Source of the DNA: CAVPTL01 sp963708725
GTDB taxonomy: Bacteria > Actinomycetota > Thermoleophilia > Gaiellales > JAICJC01
DNA length: 64,000 nt
Reading direction: 5' to 3'
Assembly: GCA_963708725.1 (NCBI GenBank)
Contig: CAVPTL010000009.1
Location: forward strand, 248,001 to 312,000
The notes beneath the pieces are model-generated. The model searched no databases and was not told where the DNA came from. It worked only from the letters and a program-made list of their open reading frames with translations. Positions 7,880-16,037 of this stretch are shown one piece after another (position 1 is the stretch's first letter; every line of letters begins with the position of its first letter). A program made the translations under genes and the position numbers.

Positions 7880-8655
7880 GGATCCTGCTCACAAACGACG
7901 ACGGAATCACCTCGCGCGGGCTGTTCGAGGCCAAGGTCGCGCTGGACGAGATCGCCGACGTCGCGGTGATCGCCCCTGACTCCAACCGCAGCGCGATCGG
8001 CCGCGCGATCACGGTGTCGCGGTCGCTGACGGTAACCGAGGTGGAGCTTCGCGACGGCACGGTGGGCTATGCCACCGACGGCACGCCGGTGGACTGTGTT
8101 CGCTTCGCCGACCTGGGTCTCGTCGGCGAGCGCCCTGACCTGATCGTCTCGGGCATCAACTACGGCGTCAACCTGGGCGACGACGTGACCTATTCAGGCA
8201 CGGTTGCAGCGGCATTCGAGGGAATTGTCCTGGGCATCCCGGGGATCGCAATCTCGCAGCAGAGCGTGGATCAGACCGTCGATTTCAAACGCCGCGAGCT
8301 GTATGACTTCGCAGGCGCGGCGACGTTTCTGAAGACGCTTGTGGGTGAAGTCGGCAAGCGGGGACTGCCCGACCGCACGATCCTGAATGTGAACGTGCCT
8401 CCGCCACCAGTCAAGGGAGTGGCAGTGGGCCGGTTGGGGCGGCGCATCTACCGCGACCGGCTCGACCTCGAGTCCGACTCAGAGGGGCGGCGCAGGTACA
8501 GCATCTATGGGGACGATCCGTCGTATCACGACGAGCAGGGCACCGACTTCGAGGCGATCGCGCAAGGGCTGATCGCGGTCACACCGGTGCATCTCGATCT
8601 CACCAGCCAGTCTGCCCTCTCCGAGATCGCGAGCTGGTCGCTCCAGGGTGAATAA
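7876..8655 (+). CDS. surE: 5'/3'-nucleotidase SurE
   Basis: SurE is a metal-dependent phosphatase for nucleoside monophosphates, linked to stationary-phase survival. The 259-residue protein opens with the diagnostic metal site MRILLTNDDGI (Asp8, Asp9), followed by APDSNRSAIG near residues 36-45 and SGINYGVNLGDDVTYSGTVAAA near 92-113. The ATG overlaps the truA stop by four bases. Its TAA stop is supplied by the left arm of the palindromic repeat at 8647-8679. Confidence 0.95.
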   Translation: MRILLTNDDGITSRGLFEAKVALDEIADVAVIAPDSNRSAIGRAITVSRSLTVTEVELRDGTVGYATDGTPVDCVRFADLGLVGERPDLIVSGINYGVNLGDDVTYSGTVAAAFEGIVLGIPGIAISQQSVDQTVDFKRRELYDFAGAATFLKTLVGEVGKRGLPDRTILNVNVPPPPVKGVAVGRLGRRIYRDRLDLESDSEGRRRYSIYGDDPSYHDEQGTDFEAIAQGLIAVTPVHLDLTSQSALSEIASWSLQGE

Positions 8656-8679
8656 CGGTGCCAGGCACCGTTATTCACC
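8647..8679. repeat. Palindromic repeat, copy 1, between convergent genes
   Basis: Perfect inverted repeat of 33 bases: arm GGTGAATAACGGTGCC, one central A, and the exact reverse complement GGCACCGTTATTCACC. It provides the surE stop codon and touches the stop codon of the opposing VOC gene. No T-run follows on either strand. Two more copies are at 45247-45275 and 60384-60418. Confidence 0.95.
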
Positions 8680-9182
8680 TACTCGGCTTGACGCAGCAGG
8701 TCGGCCAGGTCGAGCGCCGCGGTGAACATCGCGACCTTCTCGCCGGGGGCAGGCTCGGGCCACTGATCTTTGGGGCGATCCCAGTAGAGCTCGACCCCGT
8801 TCTGATCGGGATCGTTGAGGTAGATCGCCTCGCTGACTCCGTGGTCGCTGGCGCCGGTGATCGGCCAGTTGGCGTCGCGTAACCGCGTCAGCGCGATCGC
8901 GAGCTGCTTGCGTGTCGGATAGCGGACGGCGGTGTGGAACAGGCCGGTGGTGCCGCGCGGGGGCGGCGATCCGCCGAGTGACTCCCAGGTGTTGAGCCCG
9001 ATGTGGTGGTGATAGCCGCCGGCGCTGATGAATGCCGCCGAGTCTCCGAAGCGCTGCATCAACTCGAAGCCGAGGATGCCGCAGTAGAAGTCGAGCGAGC
9101 GGTCGATGTCGGCCACCTTGAGGTGGATGTGGCCGATGTCCACCCCGGGGTCGAGCACATATCCGTCGTCGAGCGTTGCCAT
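8679..9182 (-). CDS. VOC-family (glyoxalase/extradiol dioxygenase-like) protein
   Basis: The 167-residue protein has the vicinal-oxygen-chelate fold pattern in two halves: GHIHLKVADIDRSLDFYCGILGF (residues about 17-39) and GLFHTAVRYPTRKQLAIAL (about 80-98), ending with YLNDPDQNGVELYWDRP, the usual last metal-ligand strand. Candidate metal ligands are the His of GHIHL, the His of LFHTAV and the Glu of GVELYWD. Most similar in pattern to the catechol-2,3-dioxygenase-like CatE group; the substrate is not identifiable. It appears to be transcribed alone and ends against repeat copy 1. Confidence 0.85.
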   Translation of the reverse strand: MATLDDGYVLDPGVDIGHIHLKVADIDRSLDFYCGILGFELMQRFGDSAAFISAGGYHHHIGLNTWESLGGSPPPRGTTGLFHTAVRYPTRKQLAIALTRLRDANWPITGASDHGVSEAIYLNDPDQNGVELYWDRPKDQWPEPAPGEKVAMFTAALDLADLLRQAE

Positions 9183-9195
9183 CGCGAGAACCCTA

Positions 9196-10365
9196 CTACG
9201 ACCCGCCTGCCTGGCTCACCGCCACGTACAGGCCAAACAGCATCAATCCGGTTGCGATCACCGCGATCCCGACGTCGGTGACCGATCGCCGTCCCTGCTT
9301 CCCGGCGTACATGGGGTAGACCGCGAACACCATCGCCTGCGACAGGTAGAGCGCCACCAGCGAGCCTGTGAGGGCGTGGTCGTAGATCTCGCCGGGATCG
9401 GACAGGGCGAGTGCGGCGCCGAGCACAAACAGCGCGCCGATCCCAAGCGCTGCGCGTCTCAGGTCGACGCCGGTAACCGCGCGGATGACTCGGGTGAGAG
9501 CCACGTACTCCGCCACGATCACACCGACGGTACTGGCCGCTGCGAGCGCGAGCACGGTGACGGCCAGGCGATGGCCAGAGACGATCTCGGCGACCGTGTA
9601 TCCAGGCGTCTCGAGGATCGCGATCTGGGTTTGGGCGAACTGGTTCAGACCGATGGCGGCAAAGATCAGGAGCGCCGCGACAGCCGATACCGAGAACACG
9701 AGCGTTCGGCGCACCGTGCGCGACCCACCTTCGACCTCTCCGCCGAGAAACAGTGGCAGGCTCGCACATGTGAACAGGAGCGCCACGTTGGCGGCGCCGC
9801 GCGGCAGTTGCATCCCGGAGGAGTGCGGCCCGAGTGACGACCCCACCGATCCCGCGTGGCTCAAGATCGAGAACCCAAACACGACCAGCACGATGATCTG
9901 GGCGACGGCGACCAGCCCCAACGTGATCAGTACGGCGCGTTCGACCAGCACCAGCCCGGCGATGATCGCGATCGGGAGCAGCAGCTGCAGCCAGCCCCGG
10001 TAGGGCTCGAGGCCGGGGAACGCGACCGGCAGGATCTCGTACACGACCTGCGTGATCGTGGCCGGGAGGTACAGGAAGTAGCTGATGATCCAAAACAGCG
10101 CCTGGGCTTTGGCCCAGCGCGGGCCGGCAGCCTGGCGTACGAACTCATACAGGCCGCCGTCTGATGCGATGTGCTCGGAGTAGCGGTACCAGACGAGCAG
10201 CGCGGGCACGAACAGCAGCGTGCCCGCGGCAACCACCAGTCCGGTCGAGCCGATCGCGGAGTCACCAACCGCGTCGGGGACCAACAGCGCAACGAGTGCG
10301 AGTGGCCCCCCGATCGACGCGAGGGCGAACCCGAGGTAGACGGGTCGCGAGACCCCTGTGCCTAT
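9196..10365 (-). CDS. Amino-acid permease-like (APC superfamily) transporter, predicted ATA start
   Basis: A hydrophobic protein of about 389 residues with roughly eleven or twelve membrane segments and APC-type features (GGLYEFVRQAAGPRWAKAQAL; SLPLFLGGEVEGGSRTVRR). Its substrate is unknown. The only standard start is TTG 10284, but this cuts through the first membrane segment: the open frame upstream reads SRPVYLGFALASIGGPLALV, typical of span 1. ATA at 10365 overlaps the TAG stop of the upstream cupredoxin gene as ATAG, the same geometry as ATGA couplings, so I place the start there by inference. Confidence 0.75.
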   Translation of the reverse strand: MGTGVSRPVYLGFALASIGGPLALVALLVPDAVGDSAIGSTGLVVAAGTLLFVPALLVWYRYSEHIASDGGLYEFVRQAAGPRWAKAQALFWIISYFLYLPATITQVVYEILPVAFPGLEPYRGWLQLLLPIAIIAGLVLVERAVLITLGLVAVAQIIVLVVFGFSILSHAGSVGSSLGPHSSGMQLPRGAANVALLFTCASLPLFLGGEVEGGSRTVRRTLVFSVSAVAALLIFAAIGLNQFAQTQIAILETPGYTVAEIVSGHRLAVTVLALAAASTVGVIVAEYVALTRVIRAVTGVDLRRAALGIGALFVLGAALALSDPGEIYDHALTGSLVALYLSQAMVFAVYPMYAGKQGRRSVTDVGIAVIATGLMLFGLYVAVSQAGGS

Positions 10366-10784
10366 GAGCTGACCGTCACCTTCACGTCCATGCCCGCAGC
10401 CTTGTGGCCGGGCACCGAGCAGAAGAAGTCATAGGTGCCGTTCTGAAGCGTCACCGTGAGCTTCTTGGTGCCGGACGGGAAGGTGGGCGTCGCCGCGTCC
10501 GAGACCCCGGGGCCGCTGATCGTGAGGTTGTGTGCGGACGGCCCGTTGTTGGTCACCACAAACGTGTAGGTGCCCGCCGACATGGCCATCTTCGGCATGG
10601 TGATCGAGAAGTCTTTGAGACCGACAGGGACGGTCGTGCCCGAACCTCCGCCGGATCCTCCTGCGGACGCGGAACTGGTCGACGACGAGCTCGAGCTCGA
10701 TCCGCACGCGGCGAGCACCAGCGCCATGGCGCCAACTGCGACTGCGACGGTGAGCGAGCGGCTGAGATGTAGGTGAGTTTTCAT
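10362..10784 (-). CDS. Cupredoxin-domain lipoprotein (blue copper type)
   Basis: The 140-residue product has a lipoprotein signal peptide ending LVLAAC (lipid Cys near residue 27), a Ser/Gly-rich linker, and a cupredoxin domain. The copper ligands are visible: His in SAHNLT, then Cys, His and Met in FFCSVPGHKAAGMD. It is therefore probably an extracytoplasmic electron carrier or copper-binding protein. The ATG at 10784 gives the signal peptide directly; an upstream in-frame GTG is not needed. It overlaps the following permease gene by four bases. Confidence 0.85.
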   Translation of the reverse strand: MKTHLHLSRSLTVAVAVGAMALVLAACGSSSSSSSTSSASAGGSGGGSGTTVPVGLKDFSITMPKMAMSAGTYTFVVTNNGPSAHNLTISGPGVSDAATPTFPSGTKKLTVTLQNGTYDFFCSVPGHKAAGMDVKVTVSS

Positions 10785-10836
10785 GTGGGAGGTACGACCA
10801 GCTGGGGGGATCGGTTTGTCAACCGCCCCAACCATC

Positions 10837-10842
10837 TAGCAT
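10837..10842 (+). promoter_or_regulatory. -10 box for the HAD gene
   Basis: TAGCAT ends eight bases before the ATG at 10851, so transcription would start at or next to the start codon. Confidence 0.55.
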
Positions 10843-10850
10843 TCCGCGGG

Positions 10851-11528
10851 ATGGCAATCACCCTTGATTCGGTGGGAACTCGGCGCTGGCGCGAGGGCTG
10901 GCGACCAAACGTCTGGCTGTTTGACTTCGACGGCACGTTGGTCGACTCCGTGGAGCTAATTCTCGACTCCTACCGCTACGCGACCGCCCAGGTTCTGGGC
11001 GAGACTCCCAGCGACGACGTGCTGCGTGGCTACATCGGCCGCCCGCTCAGCGATGTGATGCCGCTGCTTGGCGGTGAGCAGGCAGAGCAGCTCAGTGACG
11101 TCTACCGCGCGCACAACGCGACTCGTCACGAGGCGCTGCTGGCGCACTACCCCGGCATCTCCGAGCTGCTCGCGGGCCTCGTGGAGGACGGCCGCACGAT
11201 CGGGATCGTCACCTCCAAGCGCCGCGACGCCGTCGACCTGGCGCTCGATCTGCTGGGGATCACCACCGCCTTTGACGTGGTCGTGACCTACGAGGACACC
11301 GATCGCCACAAGCCGCTGCCCGATCCGGTGCTCGAGGCGCTGCGGCGGCTCGAGGCCGAGCCGGTCGATGCGATCTATGTCGGCGACACAGCCTGGGACA
11401 TGCGCGCCGGACGCGCCGCGGGCGTGCTCACCGCGGCCGTGCTGTGGGGCGTGGCGGGAGCCGAAGAGCTGGCCGCCGAACAGCCCGATCTGACGTTTGC
11501 GGCGCCCGCCGAGGTGCTGGCGGCGTGA
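10851..11528 (+). CDS. HAD-superfamily hydrolase (phosphoglycolate/pyrophosphatase-like)
   Basis: The 225-residue protein carries the HAD motifs: DFDGTLVDS with nucleophile Asp25 and Asp27, TSKRRDAV (motif II, Ser/Thr then Lys region), and YVGDTAWDMRAGRAAG (motif IV). The helical cap between residues about 40 and 100 is of the C1 type found in Gph and PpaX. The substrate is not certain. The ATG at 10851 is supported by the -10 box just upstream. The stop overlaps the GTG of ligA by four bases. Confidence 0.88.
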   Translation: MAITLDSVGTRRWREGWRPNVWLFDFDGTLVDSVELILDSYRYATAQVLGETPSDDVLRGYIGRPLSDVMPLLGGEQAEQLSDVYRAHNATRHEALLAHYPGISELLAGLVEDGRTIGIVTSKRRDAVDLALDLLGITTAFDVVVTYEDTDRHKPLPDPVLEALRRLEAEPVDAIYVGDTAWDMRAGRAAGVLTAAVLWGVAGAEELAAEQPDLTFAAPAEVLAA

Positions 11529-13543
11529 GCGCGGCGGCGAGGATCGACGAGCTGCGCGAGCAGCTGAACGAGGCCAACCACCGCTACCACGTGCTCGATC
11601 AGCCCACGATCGACGATGGCACCTACGACGCGCTCACGCGCGAGCTCCGCGCGCTGGAGTCCGAGCACCCCGACCTGATCACGCCGGACTCGCCCACCCA
11701 GAGGGTCGGCGCGACTCCTTCGGGCGACTTCGCCGAGGTCACACACCGCCAGCCGATGCTCTCGCTTGCAAATGCACGCAACGAGGACGAGCTGCGAGCC
11801 TGGGTGCAGCGCACCGAGCGCACGCTCGACGGCGCCGAGACGGTGTGGGTGGTCGAGCCCAAGATCGACGGTCTCGCCATCTCACTCACCTACGAGGATG
11901 GAGTGTTCGTGCGGGGGGCAACCCGTGGTAACGGGGAGGTGGGGGAGGACGTGACGCCCAACCTGCGCACGATCTCGAGCATCCCGCTGCGCCTGCGGCT
12001 CGACCCGGGCGAGGTGCCACCATCGGTGGTGGAGGTGCGCGGCGAGGTGTACCTCCCGCTACAGGGCTTCGCGCGAGTCAACGAGGAGCGGGCTGCCGCC
12101 GGCCTTCCGACCTTCATGAACCCGCGCAACTCGGCGGCTGGCTCGCTGCGCCAAAAGGATCCGGCGATCACAGCAGGGCGACCGCTGAGGGTGTGGATCT
12201 ATGCCGTCGGCTACCGCGAGGGGCTGGAGCTGGGCTCCCACGTTGAAGCGCTCGATTGGATGCGCGCACACGGCTTGCGCGTGTCCGACCAGATCACGAC
12301 TCACACCGAGGTGGATGCGGTGGTGGCGGCCTGCGCCGCGTGGGAGACGCGCCGGGCCGAGCTCGACTACGACATTGACGGCGCGGTGGTGAAGGTCTCC
12401 TCGTTCGAGCAGCAGACGCGGCTCGGGGTCGTCAGTCGCGATCCCCGCTGGGCGATTGCCTACAAGTTTGCCCCGACCACGGCGACCACCACGCTTCGCT
12501 CAATCGTGGTCAACGTTGGTCGCACGGGGGCGCTCAACCCGTTTGCCGTGCTCGAGCCGGTGGTCGTCGGCGGGGTGACGGTGTCGCTCGCGACGCTGCA
12601 TAACGAGGAGGACATCAACCGCAAGGACATCCGCGAGGGCGACACCGTGATCGTGCAGCGCGCGGGTGACGTGATTCCCCAGGTGGTGGGCCCGCTGATG
12701 GCCGAAGGGGAAAAGCGGAACCCGCCGTGGAAGATGCCCACGCACTGTCCCAGCTGCGGCACCCCGGTCGAGAAGCCCGAGGGCGAGGTCAAGCATCGCT
12801 GTCCCAACCCGGCGTGCCCCGGTCGCGGCCTGCAGCACCTGACGCATTTCGTCTCGCGCGGTGCCATGGATATCGACGGGGTGGGCGAGAAGCTCGTGCT
12901 GCGGCTGGTCAAGGCCGGGCTGGTCGCACAGCCACCGGACTTCTACAAGCTGACGATCGACGATCTGCTTGCGCTCGATGGCTTTCAGGAGAGGTCGGCG
13001 ACCAACGTCATCGACTCGATCACCGGCTCGAAGGAGCGGCCGTTTGGGCGGCTCCTGTTCGGGCTTGGGGTGCCGCATGTCGGCTTTGTGAATGCTCAGC
13101 TCTTGGCCGACTCGTTCGGTTCGATCGATGCGCTGATGGCCGCGACCCCCGACGAGATCGCCCAGGTCGAGGGGATCGGCCCGATTATCGCCGAGGCGGT
13201 GGCAACCTGGCTCGCCGATCCCGACAACCTGTCGATGGTCGAAGGGCTGCGCGCCGCGGGGGTGACGCTCTCAGGGCCGGTGCGCGCTTCGCAGGAGCAG
13301 GTTGCGGACGCCCCTTTGGCCGGTCAGAGCGTGGTCGTCACCGGCACCATCGAGGGCCACACCCGCGAGTCGATTGGCGAGCTGCTCGCCGCACACGGAG
13401 CCAAGGTCACCAACTCGATCTCGAAATCGACCAGCTTCCTGCTCGCCGGCGAGGGGGGAGGGTCGAAGCGGGCAAAGGCCGAGAAGCTCGGGGTCGACGT
13501 GATCGACATCGAGGAGCTCGAGCAGCGGATCGGCGGGAGCTAG
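11525..13543 (+). CDS. ligA: NAD-dependent DNA ligase LigA
   Basis: This is the replicative ligase that seals nicks using NAD. The 672-residue protein is full length. Domain Ia (residues 1-70) has YHVLDQPTIDDGTYD; the adenylated Lys113 is in EPKIDGLAIS; the OB domain follows; a four-Cys zinc finger (about residues 408-431, C-x2-C-x14-C-x4-C) precedes helix-hairpin-helix repeats; and a BRCT domain (about 597-672) ends the protein. It follows the HAD gene with a GTGA overlap. The 3' end overlaps the convergent dacB gene by four bases. Confidence 0.97.
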   Translation: MSAAARIDELREQLNEANHRYHVLDQPTIDDGTYDALTRELRALESEHPDLITPDSPTQRVGATPSGDFAEVTHRQPMLSLANARNEDELRAWVQRTERTLDGAETVWVVEPKIDGLAISLTYEDGVFVRGATRGNGEVGEDVTPNLRTISSIPLRLRLDPGEVPPSVVEVRGEVYLPLQGFARVNEERAAAGLPTFMNPRNSAAGSLRQKDPAITAGRPLRVWIYAVGYREGLELGSHVEALDWMRAHGLRVSDQITTHTEVDAVVAACAAWETRRAELDYDIDGAVVKVSSFEQQTRLGVVSRDPRWAIAYKFAPTTATTTLRSIVVNVGRTGALNPFAVLEPVVVGGVTVSLATLHNEEDINRKDIREGDTVIVQRAGDVIPQVVGPLMAEGEKRNPPWKMPTHCPSCGTPVEKPEGEVKHRCPNPACPGRGLQHLTHFVSRGAMDIDGVGEKLVLRLVKAGLVAQPPDFYKLTIDDLLALDGFQERSATNVIDSITGSKERPFGRLLFGLGVPHVGFVNAQLLADSFGSIDALMAATPDEIAQVEGIGPIIAEAVATWLADPDNLSMVEGLRAAGVTLSGPVRASQEQVADAPLAGQSVVVTGTIEGHTRESIGELLAAHGAKVTNSISKSTSFLLAGEGGGSKRAKAEKLGVDVIDIEELEQRIGGS

Positions 13544-14793
13544 GCCCGCGACCCGGCGAGGAACTGGCAGATTCGGTCTTGCAGGTTATGGGCCGCCAGG
13601 ATGTTCATGCCCTCGCGGTTCATGATCATCGAAAACAGGATGCGGTGGCCGTTGGCAGCGGTGGCAAAGCCCGAGAGCGCCGAGGCATCGTCGAGGGTGC
13701 CGGTCTTTGCGATCACCGTGCGGTGGGCGGGGCCGGTTCGCATGCGATGTCGCAGGGTGCCGTTCACGCCCGCCACCGGCAGCGCGGCGTGGTAGGCCGT
13801 GGCCCAGGGCCGGGCAGCGACTTTTCGCAGCAGCCCGACGATCTGAGCGGCTGACAGCCGGTCGCCGGTCGAGAGTCCTGAGCCGTCATAGATCCGAGCG
13901 GACGTGAAGCTGAGTCCCAGGTCGTGAATCGCGTTTCGCACGGCGTGAACGCCATTGGCGGTGGTCCCCGGCCTGCCCCCGCGGACGGCCAGGTCCTTCA
14001 GCAACACCTCGGCGTAGTAGTTGACCGAGTTTCGATCCATCTGACGAATGAGCCGCGCCATCGTCGGTGAAGTCTCGGTCGCCACCACATGGACGGTCGA
14101 CGGCCGCACCGCCGATCCCGCGGGGCCACCGATCTTCACGCCCGCGCCGATCAGCGCCGCCCGAAACAGGCGCGCGGCATGTTGGGCGGGATTCGGCGCG
14201 GCCTCGGGTGCCCCGAACGTCCACAGATCCATGTTCGCCGAAAGCGCCGAGATCGGCGGGCAGTCGCGCCAGTACGAGGGCTTCCAGAAGGGTGCGGTGC
14301 GGCGCTTGTCAAAGCGGCTCTCGTCGCCGATTATGCGGCCGGTCACCCTGGTGATGCCCGCGGCCCGCACGGCGGTGGCGAGCTGGTCGAGTCGGCCGGA
14401 CGAGCCGCCCCAGGCCTTACGCGAGAACGTCCCGGTCGAGAGCGACGGGTCGCCCCCACCGACGAGCCACAGGTTTCCGTGAAGCGTCCCGGCCGAGAGT
14501 GATCCGCCGGTCATCACCTGGGTCGAGAGCCGCGTCGCCGTCCCGTAGCGAAGAAGCGCGGTCGCGGAGGTCACGAGCTTCATGTTCGAGGCCGGCTTCA
14601 ACACGGTGCTGGCACGGTGGTTGGCAACGAACCTGCCCGTGGTGCGGTCGAACACCAGGAGGGTGGTGTGCGCGCCCGCGAACTTGGAGTGCGCAATCCA
14701 GCCGTTGATCGTCTGGTTGATCGTTGCCGCGCCCGCGTTGGGGACGACCACGGCCAGAGATACGACAACCGAGGCTGCTACGGCGCGGAGCAT
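13540..14793 (-). CDS. dacB: D-alanyl-D-alanine carboxypeptidase/endopeptidase (PBP4 type)
   Basis: A peptidase family S13 penicillin-binding protein that trims peptidoglycan cross-links outside the membrane. The 417-residue protein has a signal peptide (about 1-23, cut after AGA), the SxxK box SNMK at 69-72, SVN near residue 257 and KTG near 362, so all three active-site motifs are present. The long insertion between SxxK and SxN is typical of the class. The ATG is supported by a leaderless-type -10 at 14801-14806. Confidence 0.92.
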   Translation of the reverse strand: MLRAVAASVVVSLAVVVPNAGAATINQTINGWIAHSKFAGAHTTLLVFDRTTGRFVANHRASTVLKPASNMKLVTSATALLRYGTATRLSTQVMTGGSLSAGTLHGNLWLVGGGDPSLSTGTFSRKAWGGSSGRLDQLATAVRAAGITRVTGRIIGDESRFDKRRTAPFWKPSYWRDCPPISALSANMDLWTFGAPEAAPNPAQHAARLFRAALIGAGVKIGGPAGSAVRPSTVHVVATETSPTMARLIRQMDRNSVNYYAEVLLKDLAVRGGRPGTTANGVHAVRNAIHDLGLSFTSARIYDGSGLSTGDRLSAAQIVGLLRKVAARPWATAYHAALPVAGVNGTLRHRMRTGPAHRTVIAKTGTLDDASALSGFATAANGHRILFSMIMNREGMNILAAHNLQDRICQFLAGSRA

Positions 14794-14800
14794 GTTTGTC

Positions 14801-14806
14801 AGATTA
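14801..14806 (-). promoter_or_regulatory. -10 box for dacB
   Basis: On the minus strand TAATCT is followed by seven bases and then the ATG at 14793. Confidence 0.6.
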
Positions 14807-14853
14807 CGCGACGCTCAGGTCGTCGCGGGGAAGAACCGTCGGCTGGGCCCTGC

Positions 14854-15015
14854 CTAGCCCGAGACGGTGGTCTCCTGGACGACTGCTGAGAACAGGAACT
14901 TGTCGATCTTTCCGTGGTAGATGGGCACTGCTTGCTCGTGGCAAAGGCGGACGACGTCGTCACGCTTGATGCCGGTTTCTTTGGACAACTCTTCGGGCGT
15001 GAGGTGATTTGCCAT
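14854..15015 (-). CDS. Small helix-turn-helix-like protein (53 residues)
   Basis: A short complete gene: ATG at 15015, stop TAG at 14854-14856. A strong ribosome binding site AAGGAG lies six bases before the ATG. The product starts MANHLTPEELSKETGIKRDD and continues VVRLCHEQAVPIYHGKIDKF, then FLFSAVVQETTVSG. The first 25 residues match the pattern of a small MerR/excisionase-like helix-turn-helix (helix, TGIKRDDVV turn, recognition helix), followed by a possible beta wing. A role in DNA binding is inferred only. It sits behind a promoter, a leader ORF and an intrinsic terminator (15040-15171), so its expression is probably set by termination control. Confidence 0.82.
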   Translation of the reverse strand: MANHLTPEELSKETGIKRDDVVRLCHEQAVPIYHGKIDKFLFSAVVQETTVSG

Positions 15016-15039
15016 TCGTGCTCCTTTTGTGCGAGAACG

Positions 15040-15069
15040 AAAAAACCCACCGAGCGCGGGCTCAGTGGG
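15040..15069 (-). terminator. Intrinsic terminator in the leader of the small HTH gene (attenuator candidate)
   Basis: On the minus strand the stem is CCCAC-mismatch-GCTC pairing with GAGC-GTGGG around a four-base loop, followed by six T. It lies between the promoter at 15143-15171 and the gene starting at 15015, only 24 bases upstream of the ATG, so read-through is required for expression. Confidence 0.8.
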
Positions 15070-15109
15070 CTTCAGTTTCCCTCCATCGGTGAGCGGAGTG
15101 CGTCCAAGA

Positions 15110-15136
15110 TCAGGCCGGCTCCGCTTCAGTAACCAT
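15110..15136 (-). CDS. Candidate leader peptide MVTEAEPA
   Basis: An eight-codon ORF (ATG at 15136, TGA at 15110-15112) begins seven bases after the -10 box, so the transcript could start at its ATG. It contains two Glu codons and two Ala codons but no run of one amino acid, so it does not look like a classical amino-acid attenuator. GCGGAG inside it (15119-15124, minus strand) can pair with CTCCGC at 15093-15098. Translation is not shown. Confidence 0.4.
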   Translation of the reverse strand: MVTEAEPA

Positions 15137-15142
15137 GGTCAC

Positions 15143-15171
15143 AGACTACCCATTCGGGCGGACGTCGTCAA
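15143..15171 (-). promoter_or_regulatory. Promoter for the leader and small HTH gene
   Basis: TTGACG (15166-15171) and TAGTCT (15143-15148) are separated by exactly 17 bases on the minus strand, one of the two best two-box promoters in the window. The predicted start is at the leader ATG, 15136. Confidence 0.7.
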
Positions 15172-15200
15172 CCGAGCCAGACCGGACGGAACCAAGCGGA

Positions 15201-15959
15201 CTAGACGGGATTCGGGACGTCGATGAAGCGGTGTTCGACGCCAAATCGCTCCGAAACCAGCTCCCCAAGTGCTCGTGGTCCGAACACCTCGGTGGCGTGG
15301 TGGCCCGCCGCGATGAAGTGAATTTCCGCCTCGCGGGCGCGCGCCATGGCCGGCTCGTTTGGCTCACCGGTGATGAATGCGTCGGCCCCGGCATCGGCAG
15401 CCGCATCGATCAATCCGGCGGCGGCGCCGGACACGATCGCCACTTTTCGGACGCGCTCTGGACCGTGGAGAAACGCGATCGGATCAGGGCTGATCGCAGC
15501 GCGCACGCGCGCGACCAGCCGCTCGGGCGAGATCGAGGGTTCGGCTCGGGCGATGAATCCGACCGGCGGCTCCCCCGGCCCACCGAATGCGACCGGTTGA
15601 TCGAGCTCGAGCGCATCGCAGATCAACGCGTTATTTCCGACTTCGGGATGGGCGTCGAGAGCGAGGTGGTAGGCAACCAGCGACAGGTCGTGATCGAACA
15701 GACAGCGCAGGCGCTCCTTCTGGCGCGCACCGATCCGCCGCGGGTCGCTCTTCCAGAAAAGGCCGTGGTGGACGAGCAGCATCTGCGCGTCGGCATCGGC
15801 GGCCCGCCGAAAGAGCTCGAGCGACGCTGACACGCCGGATACGACCCGGGACACGTTCGCGGCGCCCGGCACCTGCAGGCCCACCGGGAGATAATCCGGG
15901 TAGGCCGCGATGTCGAGGTAGTCGTCGAGGAAGTCGACGATCGCGTCACGGTCGGCCAT
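15201..15959 (-). CDS. NIF3-like dinuclear metal-centre protein
   Basis: The 252-residue protein belongs to the NIF3/YbgI family (also annotated as GTP cyclohydrolase I type 2 homologue). Conserved metal-site motifs are visible: LLVHHGLFWK (His pair near residue 65), AYHLALDAHPEVGNN (near 98), and AAGHHATEVFGPRAL near the C-terminus. It is shorter than members with the extra PII-like insertion. Biological function of the family is unsettled. The ATG at 15959 is preferred over GTG 15968 because a -10 box lies seven bases upstream. Confidence 0.9.
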   Translation of the reverse strand: MADRDAIVDFLDDYLDIAAYPDYLPVGLQVPGAANVSRVVSGVSASLELFRRAADADAQMLLVHHGLFWKSDPRRIGARQKERLRCLFDHDLSLVAYHLALDAHPEVGNNALICDALELDQPVAFGGPGEPPVGFIARAEPSISPERLVARVRAAISPDPIAFLHGPERVRKVAIVSGAAAGLIDAAADAGADAFITGEPNEPAMARAREAEIHFIAAGHHATEVFGPRALGELVSERFGVEHRFIDVPNPV

Positions 15960-15966
15960 CGGGATC

Positions 15967-15972
15967 ACACTA
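15967..15972 (-). promoter_or_regulatory. -10 box for the NIF3-like gene
   Basis: TAGTGT, then seven bases, then ATG 15959 on the minus strand. Confidence 0.6.
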
Positions 15973-16037
15973 CCCGAACGGGTGGACCTTCCAGACCACC
16001 CCTAGACGCCGATCTCCAACTCGTCCATAGTCGCCCC

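Noticed and set aside
14799..15050. An 83-residue minus-strand frame over the small HTH gene
   Set aside because: Another frame gives a 53-residue protein with a strong ribosome binding site; the longer one has low-complexity Ser/Arg text.
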